Made by a program: the position numbers and the translations under genes. Positions 1 through 6,550 of a DNA stretch of 14,383 nucleotides are shown here, piece after piece. Below the pieces are notes generated by a model. It was not told the DNA's origin and did no database searches. It saw nothing but the letters and a program-made list of their open reading frames with translations. Location of the stretch: contig JBGRQB010000111.1 of the NCBI GenBank assembly GCA_041725875.1, forward strand, positions 1 through 14,383, given 5' to 3'. Position 1 is the first letter of the stretch. Each line of letters opens with the position of its first letter. The stretch comes from JBGRQB01 sp041725875. Its GTDB lineage: Bacteria > Bacteroidota > Ignavibacteria > Ignavibacteriales > Melioribacteraceae.

Positions 1-293
1 GCTATCTACTAAAGTCTTTTTCCAACTTCAGTCACTCATTCTTTCAAAGAACTTTTTCTTACTTCTTTTCTCATAATTTCGAGACTTAAAAGATAATAAA
101 ACCAATCATAAATGTCAAAACATTTTTTAATAAATTCTCAACCAAATCAATCATTCAAACTAAGTTTTGGTTTATTATCACTTCGTTTCGGTACTTTTCA
201 CATCATTTCGTAGAACATTGTCATAAAAATCACAGACTTCTAAGTTAGAGTTTTCTTTCTCTAATGTCAAATTATTTTTTGTTTAATTTTACT
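1..293. other. Gene-free AT-rich stretch downstream of the EamA gene
   Basis: All six frames are broken by frequent stops and I recognise no coding remnant. The top strand is pyrimidine-rich, with many short T/C runs in the first 80 bases. Two weak inverted repeats are visible. One has 7-bp arms at 140-146 and 166-172. The other has 6-bp arms at 245-250 and 259-264 and lies 30-50 bases past the stop codon of the minus-strand transporter. Neither has a clear T tract on the minus strand, so I do not call a terminator. Confidence 0.6.
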
Positions 294-1187
294 TTACCTT
301 AAAAAAAGTATAAATATTCCTCCTACTGCAATAAAAGCACCTAATACTGACTTCAAACTCAATTTCTCTTTGTAATAAAACTTTGATATAGGCAATAACA
401 TTATGGGAACCGTTCCCATTAAAGCAGTTGCAACTCCCAGTTCTGTTGCACTTATTGCATACAAACTTAATGTTATCCCAACAAAGGGCCCGATAAATGA
501 ACCTGCCCCAATAAGCAGTAATACTTTTTTATTGAACTTAAATACTTTTAGCGGATTGGAAAAGTCTTTCATAAAAAAAGTAAGTGGTGTTATCAGTATC
601 AAAGCAGTGATGATTCTAAAATAATTGGCAACAAAGCTGTTTAGCTCTCCTTCCATAAATGCCATTTTGGTAAATAATAATCCGGTTCCCTGACCTATTG
701 CAGCAAAGAAACCGAATATCACTCCCCAAATCATATTTTTCTTTTCTGCCTGATTTGAATTTGAATCTTTTTGCAAGATAACAAGAGCTACCCCAAAGAT
801 TGTTAGTGTTATACCAAATAACGCCTGGAACGAAAGCGATTCATTTAATATCAAAAAACCGTAGAGAGTTGTTATGGCCGGATCAAGGGACATCATCAAC
901 ATACCTATTCTCGGACCAACCTTTTTATAAGATAAATAAAGAAATGAATCGCCTACCACCAGACCAATAAATCCGCTGAGAGCAAGAAACAAATAATGAT
1001 TATAACTAAGGTCAATATTTTTATCTGTAACTATTATCAGAATTGATAAATAAATGAAAGCAAATGTAAGTCTGAAAACATTAACTGACACCGAACCAAT
1101 TTTTCTGGATGCATCCGTAAATATAACAGATGTAAATGCCCAGCAAAGGGCTGTAAGAAGTGCCGCAATTTCTCCGATGTAATTCAA
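294..1187 (-). CDS. DMT-superfamily transporter with two EamA domains
   Basis: A 297-residue, strongly hydrophobic inner-membrane protein. It has about ten predicted membrane helices arranged as two EamA repeats, roughly residues 5-137 and 150-296, separated by a short polar Asn/Gln/Lys loop near 140-150. Length and layout are normal for the RhaT/YdcZ/EamA drug-metabolite transporter group. Members export or import small metabolites such as amino acids; the substrate here cannot be read from sequence. The start is TTG at 1187: an in-frame TAA lies five codons upstream and there is no ATG until about residue 97, deep in the first domain. A short GAG lies just upstream as a weak ribosome site. 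It reads in the same direction as glnA but is separated from it by a hairpin terminator, so it probably has its own promoter. Confidence 0.85.
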   Translation of the reverse strand: MNYIGEIAALLTALCWAFTSVIFTDASRKIGSVSVNVFRLTFAFIYLSILIIVTDKNIDLSYNHYLFLALSGFIGLVVGDSFLYLSYKKVGPRIGMLMMSLDPAITTLYGFLILNESLSFQALFGITLTIFGVALVILQKDSNSNQAEKKNMIWGVIFGFFAAIGQGTGLLFTKMAFMEGELNSFVANYFRIITALILITPLTFFMKDFSNPLKVFKFNKKVLLLIGAGSFIGPFVGITLSLYAISATELGVATALMGTVPIMLLPISKFYYKEKLSLKSVLGAFIAVGGIFILFLR

Positions 1188-1231
1188 TTCGATCTCAAGT
1201 TAATTTGAGGACTGTATTTATTGAGGAAAAT

Positions 1232-1259
1232 AAAAAAGAACGGCAAGCCGTTCTTTTTT
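1232..1259 (-). terminator. Bidirectional hairpin terminator after glnA
   Basis: Perfect 12-bp inverted repeat: arm 1232-1243, 4-base loop CAAG, arm 1248-1259. The outer six pairs are A:T and the core is GAACGG/CCGTTC. It abuts the glnA stop codon (1260-1262) and yields a T run on both strands. On the minus strand it ends glnA transcripts and insulates the transporter gene. Confidence 0.9.
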
Positions 1260-2639
1260 CTATAAAGTAAAATATTGTTTGAATTCGTAAGGGTGAGGCA
1301 TTGTTGCAATTGCTTCAATGTCGCGACGTTTGGTAACAATCCACTGTTCAATTAATTCATCAGTGAAAATGCCGTCACGTTTAAGAAACTCGTTGTCAGC
1401 TTCCAAAGCATCTAATGCTTCATCTAAACTTTTTGGTAACCATTCAATCTGATCTTTCGTTTCTTCGGTTATGTTTTTATCCCAAGGTCCATATCCTTCT
1501 TTAACCGGATCTATTTTATTAACAACACCGTCAATACCGGCCATAAGCATAGCGCTTATACATAAGTATGGATTAGCAGTTGCATCCGGTGGTCTGAATT
1601 CAAATCTTGTTTCTTCGGGATTAGAAACATATTTTGGAATTCTAATTGCAGAAGCACGATTTCCTCTTCCGTAAGTTAAGGCAACAGGTGCTTCAAATCC
1701 TGGAACCAATCTTTTGTATGAATTTGTACTTGGATTTGTAAAGGCAACCAAAGCAGCAGCATGTTTTAACATTCCACCAATAAAGAATCTTCCAAGTTCA
1801 TTTACATTTCCATATTCACCTTTTTTGTAAAAAGCGTTTTTACCATTTTTAGTTAAAAACATATGGTGATGCAATCCGTTACCAGCTTGTTTATACATTG
1901 GCTTAGGCATAAATGTTAAATGTAAACCTTGTTCTTTGGCCAGGTTAAACAACAAATATTTTCCCATAACAATGTTATCTGCAGCTGAAAGAGTATCAAA
2001 GAAATACGTTTCAATTTCCTGCTGACCTCTGTCACCAACTTCGTGATGATGGTATTTAACCGGAATACCACTTTCATTAAACATTTTGCAAGCTTCATCC
2101 CTGAAATCGTCATAAAGATCAAAAGGATTTGCAGCGTGATATGCATTGTGACTAAATTCTTCGTCGTGTTCAATGAAATAATAAGATGCAGATGTCCTTG
2201 TATCATAATCAACATCAGAAAAAATATAGAATTCAAATTCCGGTCCCCACATCATTGTATCGGCGCCGGTATATTTTTTCAGAATTTTTTCTGCTGCACT
2301 TGCAATTCTTCTGCCGTCTTGCGGAAACGGTGTTCTCTTTTCGTCTGTCTGAACAACATTAGTATAAAAACTTAACGTTGGTGCATCGCGAAATTTATCA
2401 ACAGTAGCAGTATCAAGATCTGGTACCATAATCATATCACTGTTGTTTACTTTTTTGAAACCATAACTGGAGCCGTCGAAACCAACACCTTCAGTAACCA
2501 GTTTTTTCATTATTCCGGGACACACAGGTAATGAGATGTGATGAAGGCGACCCACAAGATCGATAGATTTAAGATCAATAACTTCAATGTTTTGTTTTTT
2601 TATAAGATTATTAATCGTTTGTAAAGTATGTTTAGGCAT
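1260..2639 (-). CDS. glnA: Glutamine synthetase, type I (GSI-alpha-like)
   Basis: A cytoplasmic ATP-dependent enzyme making glutamine from glutamate and ammonia, 459 residues, full length for a short type I enzyme. Visible motifs are the N-terminal beta-grasp loop with FDGSS (54-58), WGPEFEFY with metal ligands E134 and E136, HHHEVGDRGQQEIE with E200 and E208 spaced like E212/E220 of the enteric enzyme, and GNGLHHH with H257. PGFEAPVALTYGRGNRAS and FEFRPPDATANPY (E347, R349) complete the active site. Where adenylylated enzymes carry the LYDLP tyrosine, this protein reads DKNITEET, so control by adenylylation is not expected. The ATG at 2637-2639 has GAGG five bases upstream. It lies downstream of eno on the same strand, but a terminator separates the two, leaving only about 45 bases for its own promoter. 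Confidence 0.97.
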   Translation of the reverse strand: MPKHTLQTINNLIKKQNIEVIDLKSIDLVGRLHHISLPVCPGIMKKLVTEGVGFDGSSYGFKKVNNSDMIMVPDLDTATVDKFRDAPTLSFYTNVVQTDEKRTPFPQDGRRIASAAEKILKKYTGADTMMWGPEFEFYIFSDVDYDTRTSASYYFIEHDEEFSHNAYHAANPFDLYDDFRDEACKMFNESGIPVKYHHHEVGDRGQQEIETYFFDTLSAADNIVMGKYLLFNLAKEQGLHLTFMPKPMYKQAGNGLHHHMFLTKNGKNAFYKKGEYGNVNELGRFFIGGMLKHAAALVAFTNPSTNSYKRLVPGFEAPVALTYGRGNRASAIRIPKYVSNPEETRFEFRPPDATANPYLCISAMLMAGIDGVVNKIDPVKEGYGPWDKNITEETKDQIEWLPKSLDEALDALEADNEFLKRDGIFTDELIEQWIVTKRRDIEAIATMPHPYEFKQYFTL

Positions 2640-2677
2640 AAAAACCTCGTGATTAATTAAGCGTGGATCGCTAAGAT

Positions 2678-2710
2678 AAAAAAAAAAGCACCTTTAGTAA
2701 AGGTGCTTTT
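2678..2710 (-). terminator. Hairpin terminator after enolase
   Basis: Perfect 12-bp stem: arm 2684-2695, loop AGT, arm 2699-2710, with core AGCACC/GGTGCT. On the minus strand it is followed by ten T residues (2678-2687), partly shared with the stem. This is a textbook intrinsic terminator for eno, between eno and glnA. Confidence 0.92.
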
Positions 2711-2735
2711 GAGAATTTTTTATCTATATATAAGA

Positions 2736-4028
2736 TTATTTTGCGCAGTTTAATGCAGCCAAGCCTGGAAAAAGAGCTGTTGTATCTAATTCTTCTTCAA
2801 TTCTTAATAACTGATTATATTTTGCAATTCTGTCACTTCTTGAAGCAGAACCAGTTTTGATCTGTCCGGCGTTAGTTGCAACAGCAATGTCAGCAATAGT
2901 TGCATCTTCAGTTTCACCTGAACGGTGTGAGATAACTGAAGTGTAACCAGCTATTTTAGCCATTTCAATTGCTTCTAAAGTTTCAGTTAAAGTACCAATC
3001 TGGTTAACTTTAATTAAGATCGAGTTAGCAATATTTCTTTCAATACCTTGTGATAATCTTTCTGTGTTAGTAACAAATAAGTCATCACCAACAAGCTGAA
3101 TTTTAGAACCTAATTCAGTAGTAAGGTTTTTCCAGCCTTCCCAGTCATTTTCATCAAGGCCGTCTTCAATTGAAACGATTGGATATTTTGCTACTAAGTC
3201 AGCATAAATTTTAACCATTTCGTCAGAAGTTTTTTTAGATTTATCAGATTTAAAGAATGAATAAACTTTTTCATCTTTCAAGAACATTTCACTTGATGCA
3301 ACGTCCATAGCCAATGAAATTTCTTCACCTGGTTTGTAACCAGCTTTAGTAATAGCTTCAAGAATAGTTTCAATAGCTTCTTCGTTTGATTTAAGGTTAG
3401 GAGCAAAACCACCTTCGTCACCAACTGCAGTGCTGTAACCTTTTGATTTAAGAACCGCTTTAAGAGCGTGGAAAGTTTCAGTACCCATTCTTAAAGACTC
3501 AGCAAAAGTTCCGGCTCCGTGCGGCATAACCATAAATTCCTGGAAATCTACAGTATTATCAGCGTGGCTACCACCATTGATAATGTTCATCATAGGAACA
3601 GGAAGCGTTCTTGCGTTTGTTCCGCCAATATATCTATATAGAGGTAATCCCAAAGCTTCGGCAGCAGCTTTTGCAACAGCAAGAGAAACACCTAAAATAG
3701 CGTTAGCACCTAATTCAGCTTTGTTAGGAGTGCCGTCTAATTCGCACAAGAATTGATCGATACCAACCTGATCAGTTGCATCCCAGTCAATTAATTCATC
3801 AGCTATTTTATTGTTTACATTATCTACAGCTTTAGTAACGCCTTTACCTAAATATCTTTCTTTATTTCCGTCGCGTAATTCAACTGCTTCGTGTTCACCT
3901 GTTGAAGCACCACTTGGAACTGCTGCTCTACCGATAACACCTGATTCTAATAAAACTTCTACTTCAACAGTAGGATTTCCTCTTGAGTCAAGGATCTCGC
4001 GTCCCAGAACATCAACTATTGCAGTCAT
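2736..4028 (-). CDS. eno: Enolase (phosphopyruvate hydratase)
   Basis: Glycolytic and gluconeogenic cytoplasmic enzyme interconverting 2-phosphoglycerate and phosphoenolpyruvate. The 430 residues match the usual length. The N-terminal capping domain (about 1-138) carries the mobile loop PSGASTGEHEA (38-48). The barrel holds SHADNTVDFQEFM (154-166), the catalytic GDEGGF with E205, metal ligands D242, E288 and D315, the catalytic lysine K340 in LIKVNQIG, and the signature SHRSGETED (367-375). No key residue is missing. The ATG at 4026-4028 has GAGG five bases upstream. The gene has its own terminator and is divergent from the DUF134 gene across 240 bases, so it is probably a single-gene transcript. 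Confidence 0.98.
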   Translation of the reverse strand: MTAIVDVLGREILDSRGNPTVEVEVLLESGVIGRAAVPSGASTGEHEAVELRDGNKERYLGKGVTKAVDNVNNKIADELIDWDATDQVGIDQFLCELDGTPNKAELGANAILGVSLAVAKAAAEALGLPLYRYIGGTNARTLPVPMMNIINGGSHADNTVDFQEFMVMPHGAGTFAESLRMGTETFHALKAVLKSKGYSTAVGDEGGFAPNLKSNEEAIETILEAITKAGYKPGEEISLAMDVASSEMFLKDEKVYSFFKSDKSKKTSDEMVKIYADLVAKYPIVSIEDGLDENDWEGWKNLTTELGSKIQLVGDDLFVTNTERLSQGIERNIANSILIKVNQIGTLTETLEAIEMAKIAGYTSVISHRSGETEDATIADIAVATNAGQIKTGSASRSDRIAKYNQLLRIEEELDTTALFPGLAALNCAK

Positions 4029-4216
4029 ATTTACCTCATTTTTTGGTTTTTAAAAAAATTTTCAAGCGTGTAAAAATAATAAACTTTGAAAGGAAATTCA
4101 ATTTCATTTAATTTTTCAAAGGCTAATGCACATAAATACAAAAGATTCTTTAATTAAACCGTTAAGTTATTATTAAAAATTAAACATTGGAGAATTATTT
4201 CCCGATTTAATCAAAC

Positions 4217-4245
4217 TTGCATTTTGAACATATGTTCATTATTAT
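4217..4245 (+). promoter_or_regulatory. Predicted promoter with palindromic operator in its spacer
   Basis: TTGCAT (4217-4222) and TATTAT (4240-4245) are 17 bases apart, a standard sigma-70-type spacing. A perfect 14-bp palindrome, TGAACATATGTTCA (4225-4238), fills almost the whole spacer. The transcript would start near 4252, just ahead of the GGAG ribosome site at 4260-4263. The palindrome has the TGAA-N6-TTCA shape seen in many ArsR/SmtB-type operators; that comparison is from general knowledge. Autoregulation by the DUF134 helix-turn-helix protein is another possibility. The palindrome is directly visible; promoter and operator function are inferred. Confidence 0.5.
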
Positions 4246-4268
4246 TGCGTATAACAATTGGAGAATTT

Positions 4269-4721
4269 ATGCCGCGACCGGCGAAAAACAGACTTGTAAA
4301 TTCACCTCCGGTTTACTGCGATTTTAAACCTTGCGGAACCAGAGGAAGAGATCTTGGAAAGGTTGATCTTTCCATAGATGAGTTTGAAGCCATAAGATTA
4401 GCCGATCTCGAAGGAATGGATCACGAAACCGCTGCTGCCAGTATGAATATTTCGCGCCCCACTTTTTCGCGGTTAATTGAAAAAGCACGAAGAAAAATTG
4501 CCGAATTTTTAATGGAAGGAAAACATCTTAAAATTAACGGCGGAAATATTCACTTCAAAAAAAACATTTTCAAGTGCAACAGTTGCGGCGAAATCTCCAG
4601 ACAATGTATGAGAAAAGAGTTTACCGATTGCCCAAATTGTAAATCATCTGATGTTACAAATATTGCCTCTGAAATGGGACACGGAAATTGTTGCAGAACG
4701 GAAACAAAAGAACCACTTTAA
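4269..4721 (+). CDS. DUF134-family helix-turn-helix protein with zinc ribbon
   Basis: A 150-residue protein starting MPRPAKNRLVNSPP, the typical beginning of the DUF134 family. Residues 34-82 form a sigma-70 region 4-like helix-turn-helix (IDEFEAIRLADLEG, then ISRPTFSRLIEKARRKI). Residues 101-127 form a zinc ribbon with C103-x2-C106 and C121-x2-C124. Two more cysteines lie in an N-terminal YCDFKPCG segment and two near the C-terminus. I chose the ATG at 4269 because GGAG lies five bases upstream; the frame stays open to a TTG at 4224, but that extension overlaps the predicted promoter. Family members often sit next to NifX-like and Mrp/NBP35-like genes; here the next gene starts one base after this stop and carries a NifX-like domain. 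A DNA-binding, possibly metal- or Fe-S-responsive regulator is inferred; no member's ligand is known to me. Confidence 0.85.
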   Translation: MPRPAKNRLVNSPPVYCDFKPCGTRGRDLGKVDLSIDEFEAIRLADLEGMDHETAAASMNISRPTFSRLIEKARRKIAEFLMEGKHLKINGGNIHFKKNIFKCNSCGEISRQCMRKEFTDCPNCKSSDVTNIASEMGHGNCCRTETKEPL

Positions 4722-4722
4722 A

Positions 4723-5460
4723 ATGAGAGCAGTTACAAAAAGAAAAATATACGCATACGAGTGTGACATCTATTCACATCTGAATCATTCAAGATATTTT
4801 AACTACTTCGAAGAAGCCAGATCATTATTTTTTAACTCGGCAAAACTTCCTATTAATTATCTTACTTCAAACTCACTCTTTGTATTTGTAACAAATATTC
4901 AATCCGATTTCAAAAATGAATTACCTCTTGAAGAAGAGATAACAATATTTACTTATCTCGAGGATTCAAATCCGTTAAAAATGAGATGGCGTCATCTTAT
5001 TTTTGATATAAATAACAATTTATGTAACTCCACACAAGTTGAAACCGTTTTTATAAAAGAAAAAAAACCGATCAGATTACCAAAAGAGCTATATAAAAAA
5101 CTGGAGAATTTTAGAATGAAAAAAACAATTGCCATTCCTGTTGAGAACGAAAAACTGTGCGGACATTTTGGTCACTGCAAACAGTTTGCAGTTTATAATG
5201 TTGAAGAAAACAAAATTGTAGAAGAAAAATTACTTGATGCCCCCGATCATACTCCCGGCGCATTTCCAAAATTTTTGAGTGAGAAAGGTGTGGAAGTTGT
5301 AATTGCAGGCGGTATGGGCCATAAAGCTCAGGATCATTTTAAGACTCAGGAAATAGAACTAATTACAGGTGCAAGTGAAGAAGATCCCAAAGTACTTGTA
5401 AACTCTTATTTAGAGGGTAAATTAAAATCTAAAGAAGTAAAATGTGACCATCATCACTAG
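4723..5460 (+). CDS. Hotdog thioesterase / NifX-like domain fusion
   Basis: A 245-residue reading frame holding two proteins that are normally separate. Residues 1-131 are a 4HBT/YbgC-type hotdog thioesterase: ECDIYSHLNHSRYFNYFEEAR carries the usual Asp (D15), H19 and N21, and the domain ends at the family-typical LPKELYKKLENF. Residues 132-245 are a complete dinitrogenase Fe-Mo cofactor domain (NifX/NifB C-terminal family): MKKTIAIPVEN at its start, CGHFGHC (146-152), FPKFLSEKGVEVVIAGGMGHKAQ, and a tail ending CDHHH. There is no linker. The internal Met132 (ATG 5116) has GGAGA upstream, so a separate NifX-like protein may be made. The start at 4723 lies one base after the DUF134 stop, indicating an operon. 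Hotdog enzymes cleave acyl-CoA or acyl-ACP; NifX-like domains bind metal clusters. How one polypeptide would use both is unknown. A lost stop or sequencing indel at the junction remains possible. Confidence 0.8.
   Translation: MRAVTKRKIYAYECDIYSHLNHSRYFNYFEEARSLFFNSAKLPINYLTSNSLFVFVTNIQSDFKNELPLEEEITIFTYLEDSNPLKMRWRHLIFDINNNLCNSTQVETVFIKEKKPIRLPKELYKKLENFRMKKTIAIPVENEKLCGHFGHCKQFAVYNVEENKIVEEKLLDAPDHTPGAFPKFLSEKGVEVVIAGGMGHKAQDHFKTQEIELITGASEEDPKVLVNSYLEGKLKSKEVKCDHHH
5103..5118 (+). promoter_or_regulatory. Internal ribosome-binding site and ATG for the NifX-like part
   Basis: GGAGA (5103-5107) is followed eight bases later by ATG (5116-5118), which encodes Met132 of the fusion and is exactly where stand-alone NifX-like proteins begin. 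The sequence TGGAGAATTT here is identical to the ribosome site of the DUF134 gene (4259-4268). In the adjacent frames a TAG (5112-5114) and a TGA (5117-5119, overlapping the ATG) are present. This looks like a former or alternative gene boundary. Confidence 0.5.
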
Positions 5461-5466
5461 TACTAG
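5457..5466. repeat. 10-bp perfect palindrome at the end of the fusion gene
   Basis: CTAGTACTAG overlaps the TAG stop codon (5458-5460) and is followed by the related AGTACTAC. It is short and AT-rich enough to arise by chance. It may be part of a protein site or nothing. Confidence 0.3.
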
Positions 5467-5480
5467 AGTACTACTATATA

Positions 5481-5516
5481 ATGGGGTGGTATTTCCAGCT
5501 CCGGATATCACTCCAT
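5481..5516 (+). other. Predicted RNA hairpin before the radical SAM gene
   Basis: The arms ATGGGGTGGTAT (5481-5492) and ATATCACTCCAT (5505-5516) pair over all 12 positions in the plus-strand RNA, with two G-U wobbles; the loop is TTCCAGCTCCGG. Both wobbles become G:T mismatches in DNA, which favours an RNA role over a DNA site. What follows is T-rich (TTATATTTTAATT) but not a clean T run. It could be a weak terminator for the upstream operon or a leader element of the next gene. Confidence 0.5.
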
Positions 5517-5582
5517 TTATATTTTAATTACCCTCCCTTTTTTATACCTTAGTATTACAAATTTTTTTTGAAAGGATATCTG

Positions 5583-6521
5583 ATGAAGTACAAATATCTG
5601 TTTGGTCCCGTTCCTTCGCGCCGACTCGGAATGTCATTGGGAATAGACCTGGTTCCAAGTAAAGTATGTTCAATGAATTGTATCTATTGTGAATCCGGAG
5701 CCACAAACAATCTTACGCTTGAAAGAAAAGAATATATTAATATAGATGAAGTGATTGTTGAATTAGATCAGTTTATTGCTGAAAACAATAAACTCGACTG
5801 CATAACATTTTCAGGTGCAGGAGAGCCTCTGTTAAACAGCCGACTGGGAGATTTAATCAATTATATTAAGTCAAAATATCCTCAATATCGTCTGGCACTT
5901 ATTACTAATTCCACACTTTTATATAAAAAAGAGATCCGCGACGAAATCAAAAAAATAGATTTGATATTACCTTCGCTCGATGCTGTTGGAGAAAAAGCTT
6001 ATCTTAAATTAACTCGTCCTCAAAAAGATTTAACAGTTGATAAAATCATTGAAGGATTAATTGCATTTCGTAATGAAACCGATATCGAGATGTGGTTAGA
6101 AATATTTTTTTCACCCGGTATAAACGATATGGATGAAGAAGTTGACCGCATTACAGAGGCGGTTAAAAAAATTAATCCGCACAGAGTACAGTTAAATACT
6201 CTTGACAGACCCGGAGTTATAAAATCGCTGAAACCTGTTGCCAGAGAGCGTTTGGAAGAAATTGCTGAAAAATTTTCACCTCTGCATGTTGAGGTTGTGG
6301 CAAAAGTAAAAAGTAAAACTACCGATTCAGCAAAAATAAATGATATTGAAGATAAAATTATATCTACTATTATAAGGCGTCCGGTAACTGCAAATGATCT
6401 TGCACAAACTTTTGGAGTTGAACTGGAAATTGTTTTATCTGCAATTAGTAAGCTGATAAACAATAACAAAATTATTGAAGAAAAACTTGAACGCGGAATA
6501 TTTTATAAAGTAAAAAAATAG
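5583..6521 (+). CDS. Radical SAM protein, COG0731-like, with C-terminal winged helix
   Basis: A 312-residue cytoplasmic Fe-S enzyme. The N-terminus FGPVPSRRLGMSLGID (7-22) is the hallmark of the COG0731 group (distant relatives of wyosine-forming enzymes). It is followed by the cluster motif C29-x3-C33-x2-C36 that binds the 4Fe-4S cluster and S-adenosylmethionine, and by GAGEP (78-82). The SAM barrel runs to about residue 230. Residues 255-312 look like a winged helix-turn-helix (TANDLAQTFGVELEIVLSAISKL) and could bind nucleic acid or act as a sensor. The ATG at 5583 has AAAGGA upstream; a TTG five codons earlier is less likely. The gene follows the fusion gene by 122 bases that include a hairpin, so co-transcription is uncertain. 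The reaction is unknown. A metal-cofactor or RNA-modification role is only suggested by the NifX-like neighbour. Confidence 0.88.
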   Translation: MKYKYLFGPVPSRRLGMSLGIDLVPSKVCSMNCIYCESGATNNLTLERKEYINIDEVIVELDQFIAENNKLDCITFSGAGEPLLNSRLGDLINYIKSKYPQYRLALITNSTLLYKKEIRDEIKKIDLILPSLDAVGEKAYLKLTRPQKDLTVDKIIEGLIAFRNETDIEMWLEIFFSPGINDMDEEVDRITEAVKKINPHRVQLNTLDRPGVIKSLKPVARERLEEIAEKFSPLHVEVVAKVKSKTTDSAKINDIEDKIISTIIRRPVTANDLAQTFGVELEIVLSAISKLINNNKIIEEKLERGIFYKVKK

Positions 6522-6542
6522 AGCAGATAAATTTATCTGCTC
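6521..6542. terminator. Bidirectional terminator between convergent genes
   Basis: A 22-base perfect palindrome made of GAGCAGATAAA and TTTATCTGCTC, starting on the last base of the radical SAM stop codon. On the minus strand it is followed by a run of T (the A-rich 6512-6518 region), serving the converging gene that stops at 6551. On the plus strand T-rich sequence follows. In practice the innermost A/T pairs would form the loop. Confidence 0.8.
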
Positions 6543-6550
6543 TTGTTGTA

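Noticed and set aside
1916..2375. Overlapping open frames on both strands inside glnA (106 and 110 codons)
   Set aside because: They are in other frames of a clear glutamine synthetase and encode no recognisable protein.
4224..4268. N-terminal extension of the DUF134 protein from a TTG start
   Set aside because: It runs through the predicted promoter and palindrome, while the ATG at 4269 has a good ribosome site and begins the family-typical MPRPAKNR.
4651..4722. Upstream extension of the hotdog/NifX fusion overlapping the DUF134 gene
   Set aside because: The added residues do not look like the family, and the ATG at 4723, one base after the DUF134 stop, begins the expected hotdog N-terminus.
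5461..5582. tRNA or other small structured RNA gene in the gap before the radical SAM gene
   Set aside because: Only one hairpin is present; there is no cloverleaf, T-loop GTTCRA or discriminator arrangement.
6020..6469. 149-codon minus-strand frame inside the radical SAM gene
   Set aside because: It is antisense to a well-supported gene and Ser/Ile/Thr-rich in the way such shadow frames usually are.
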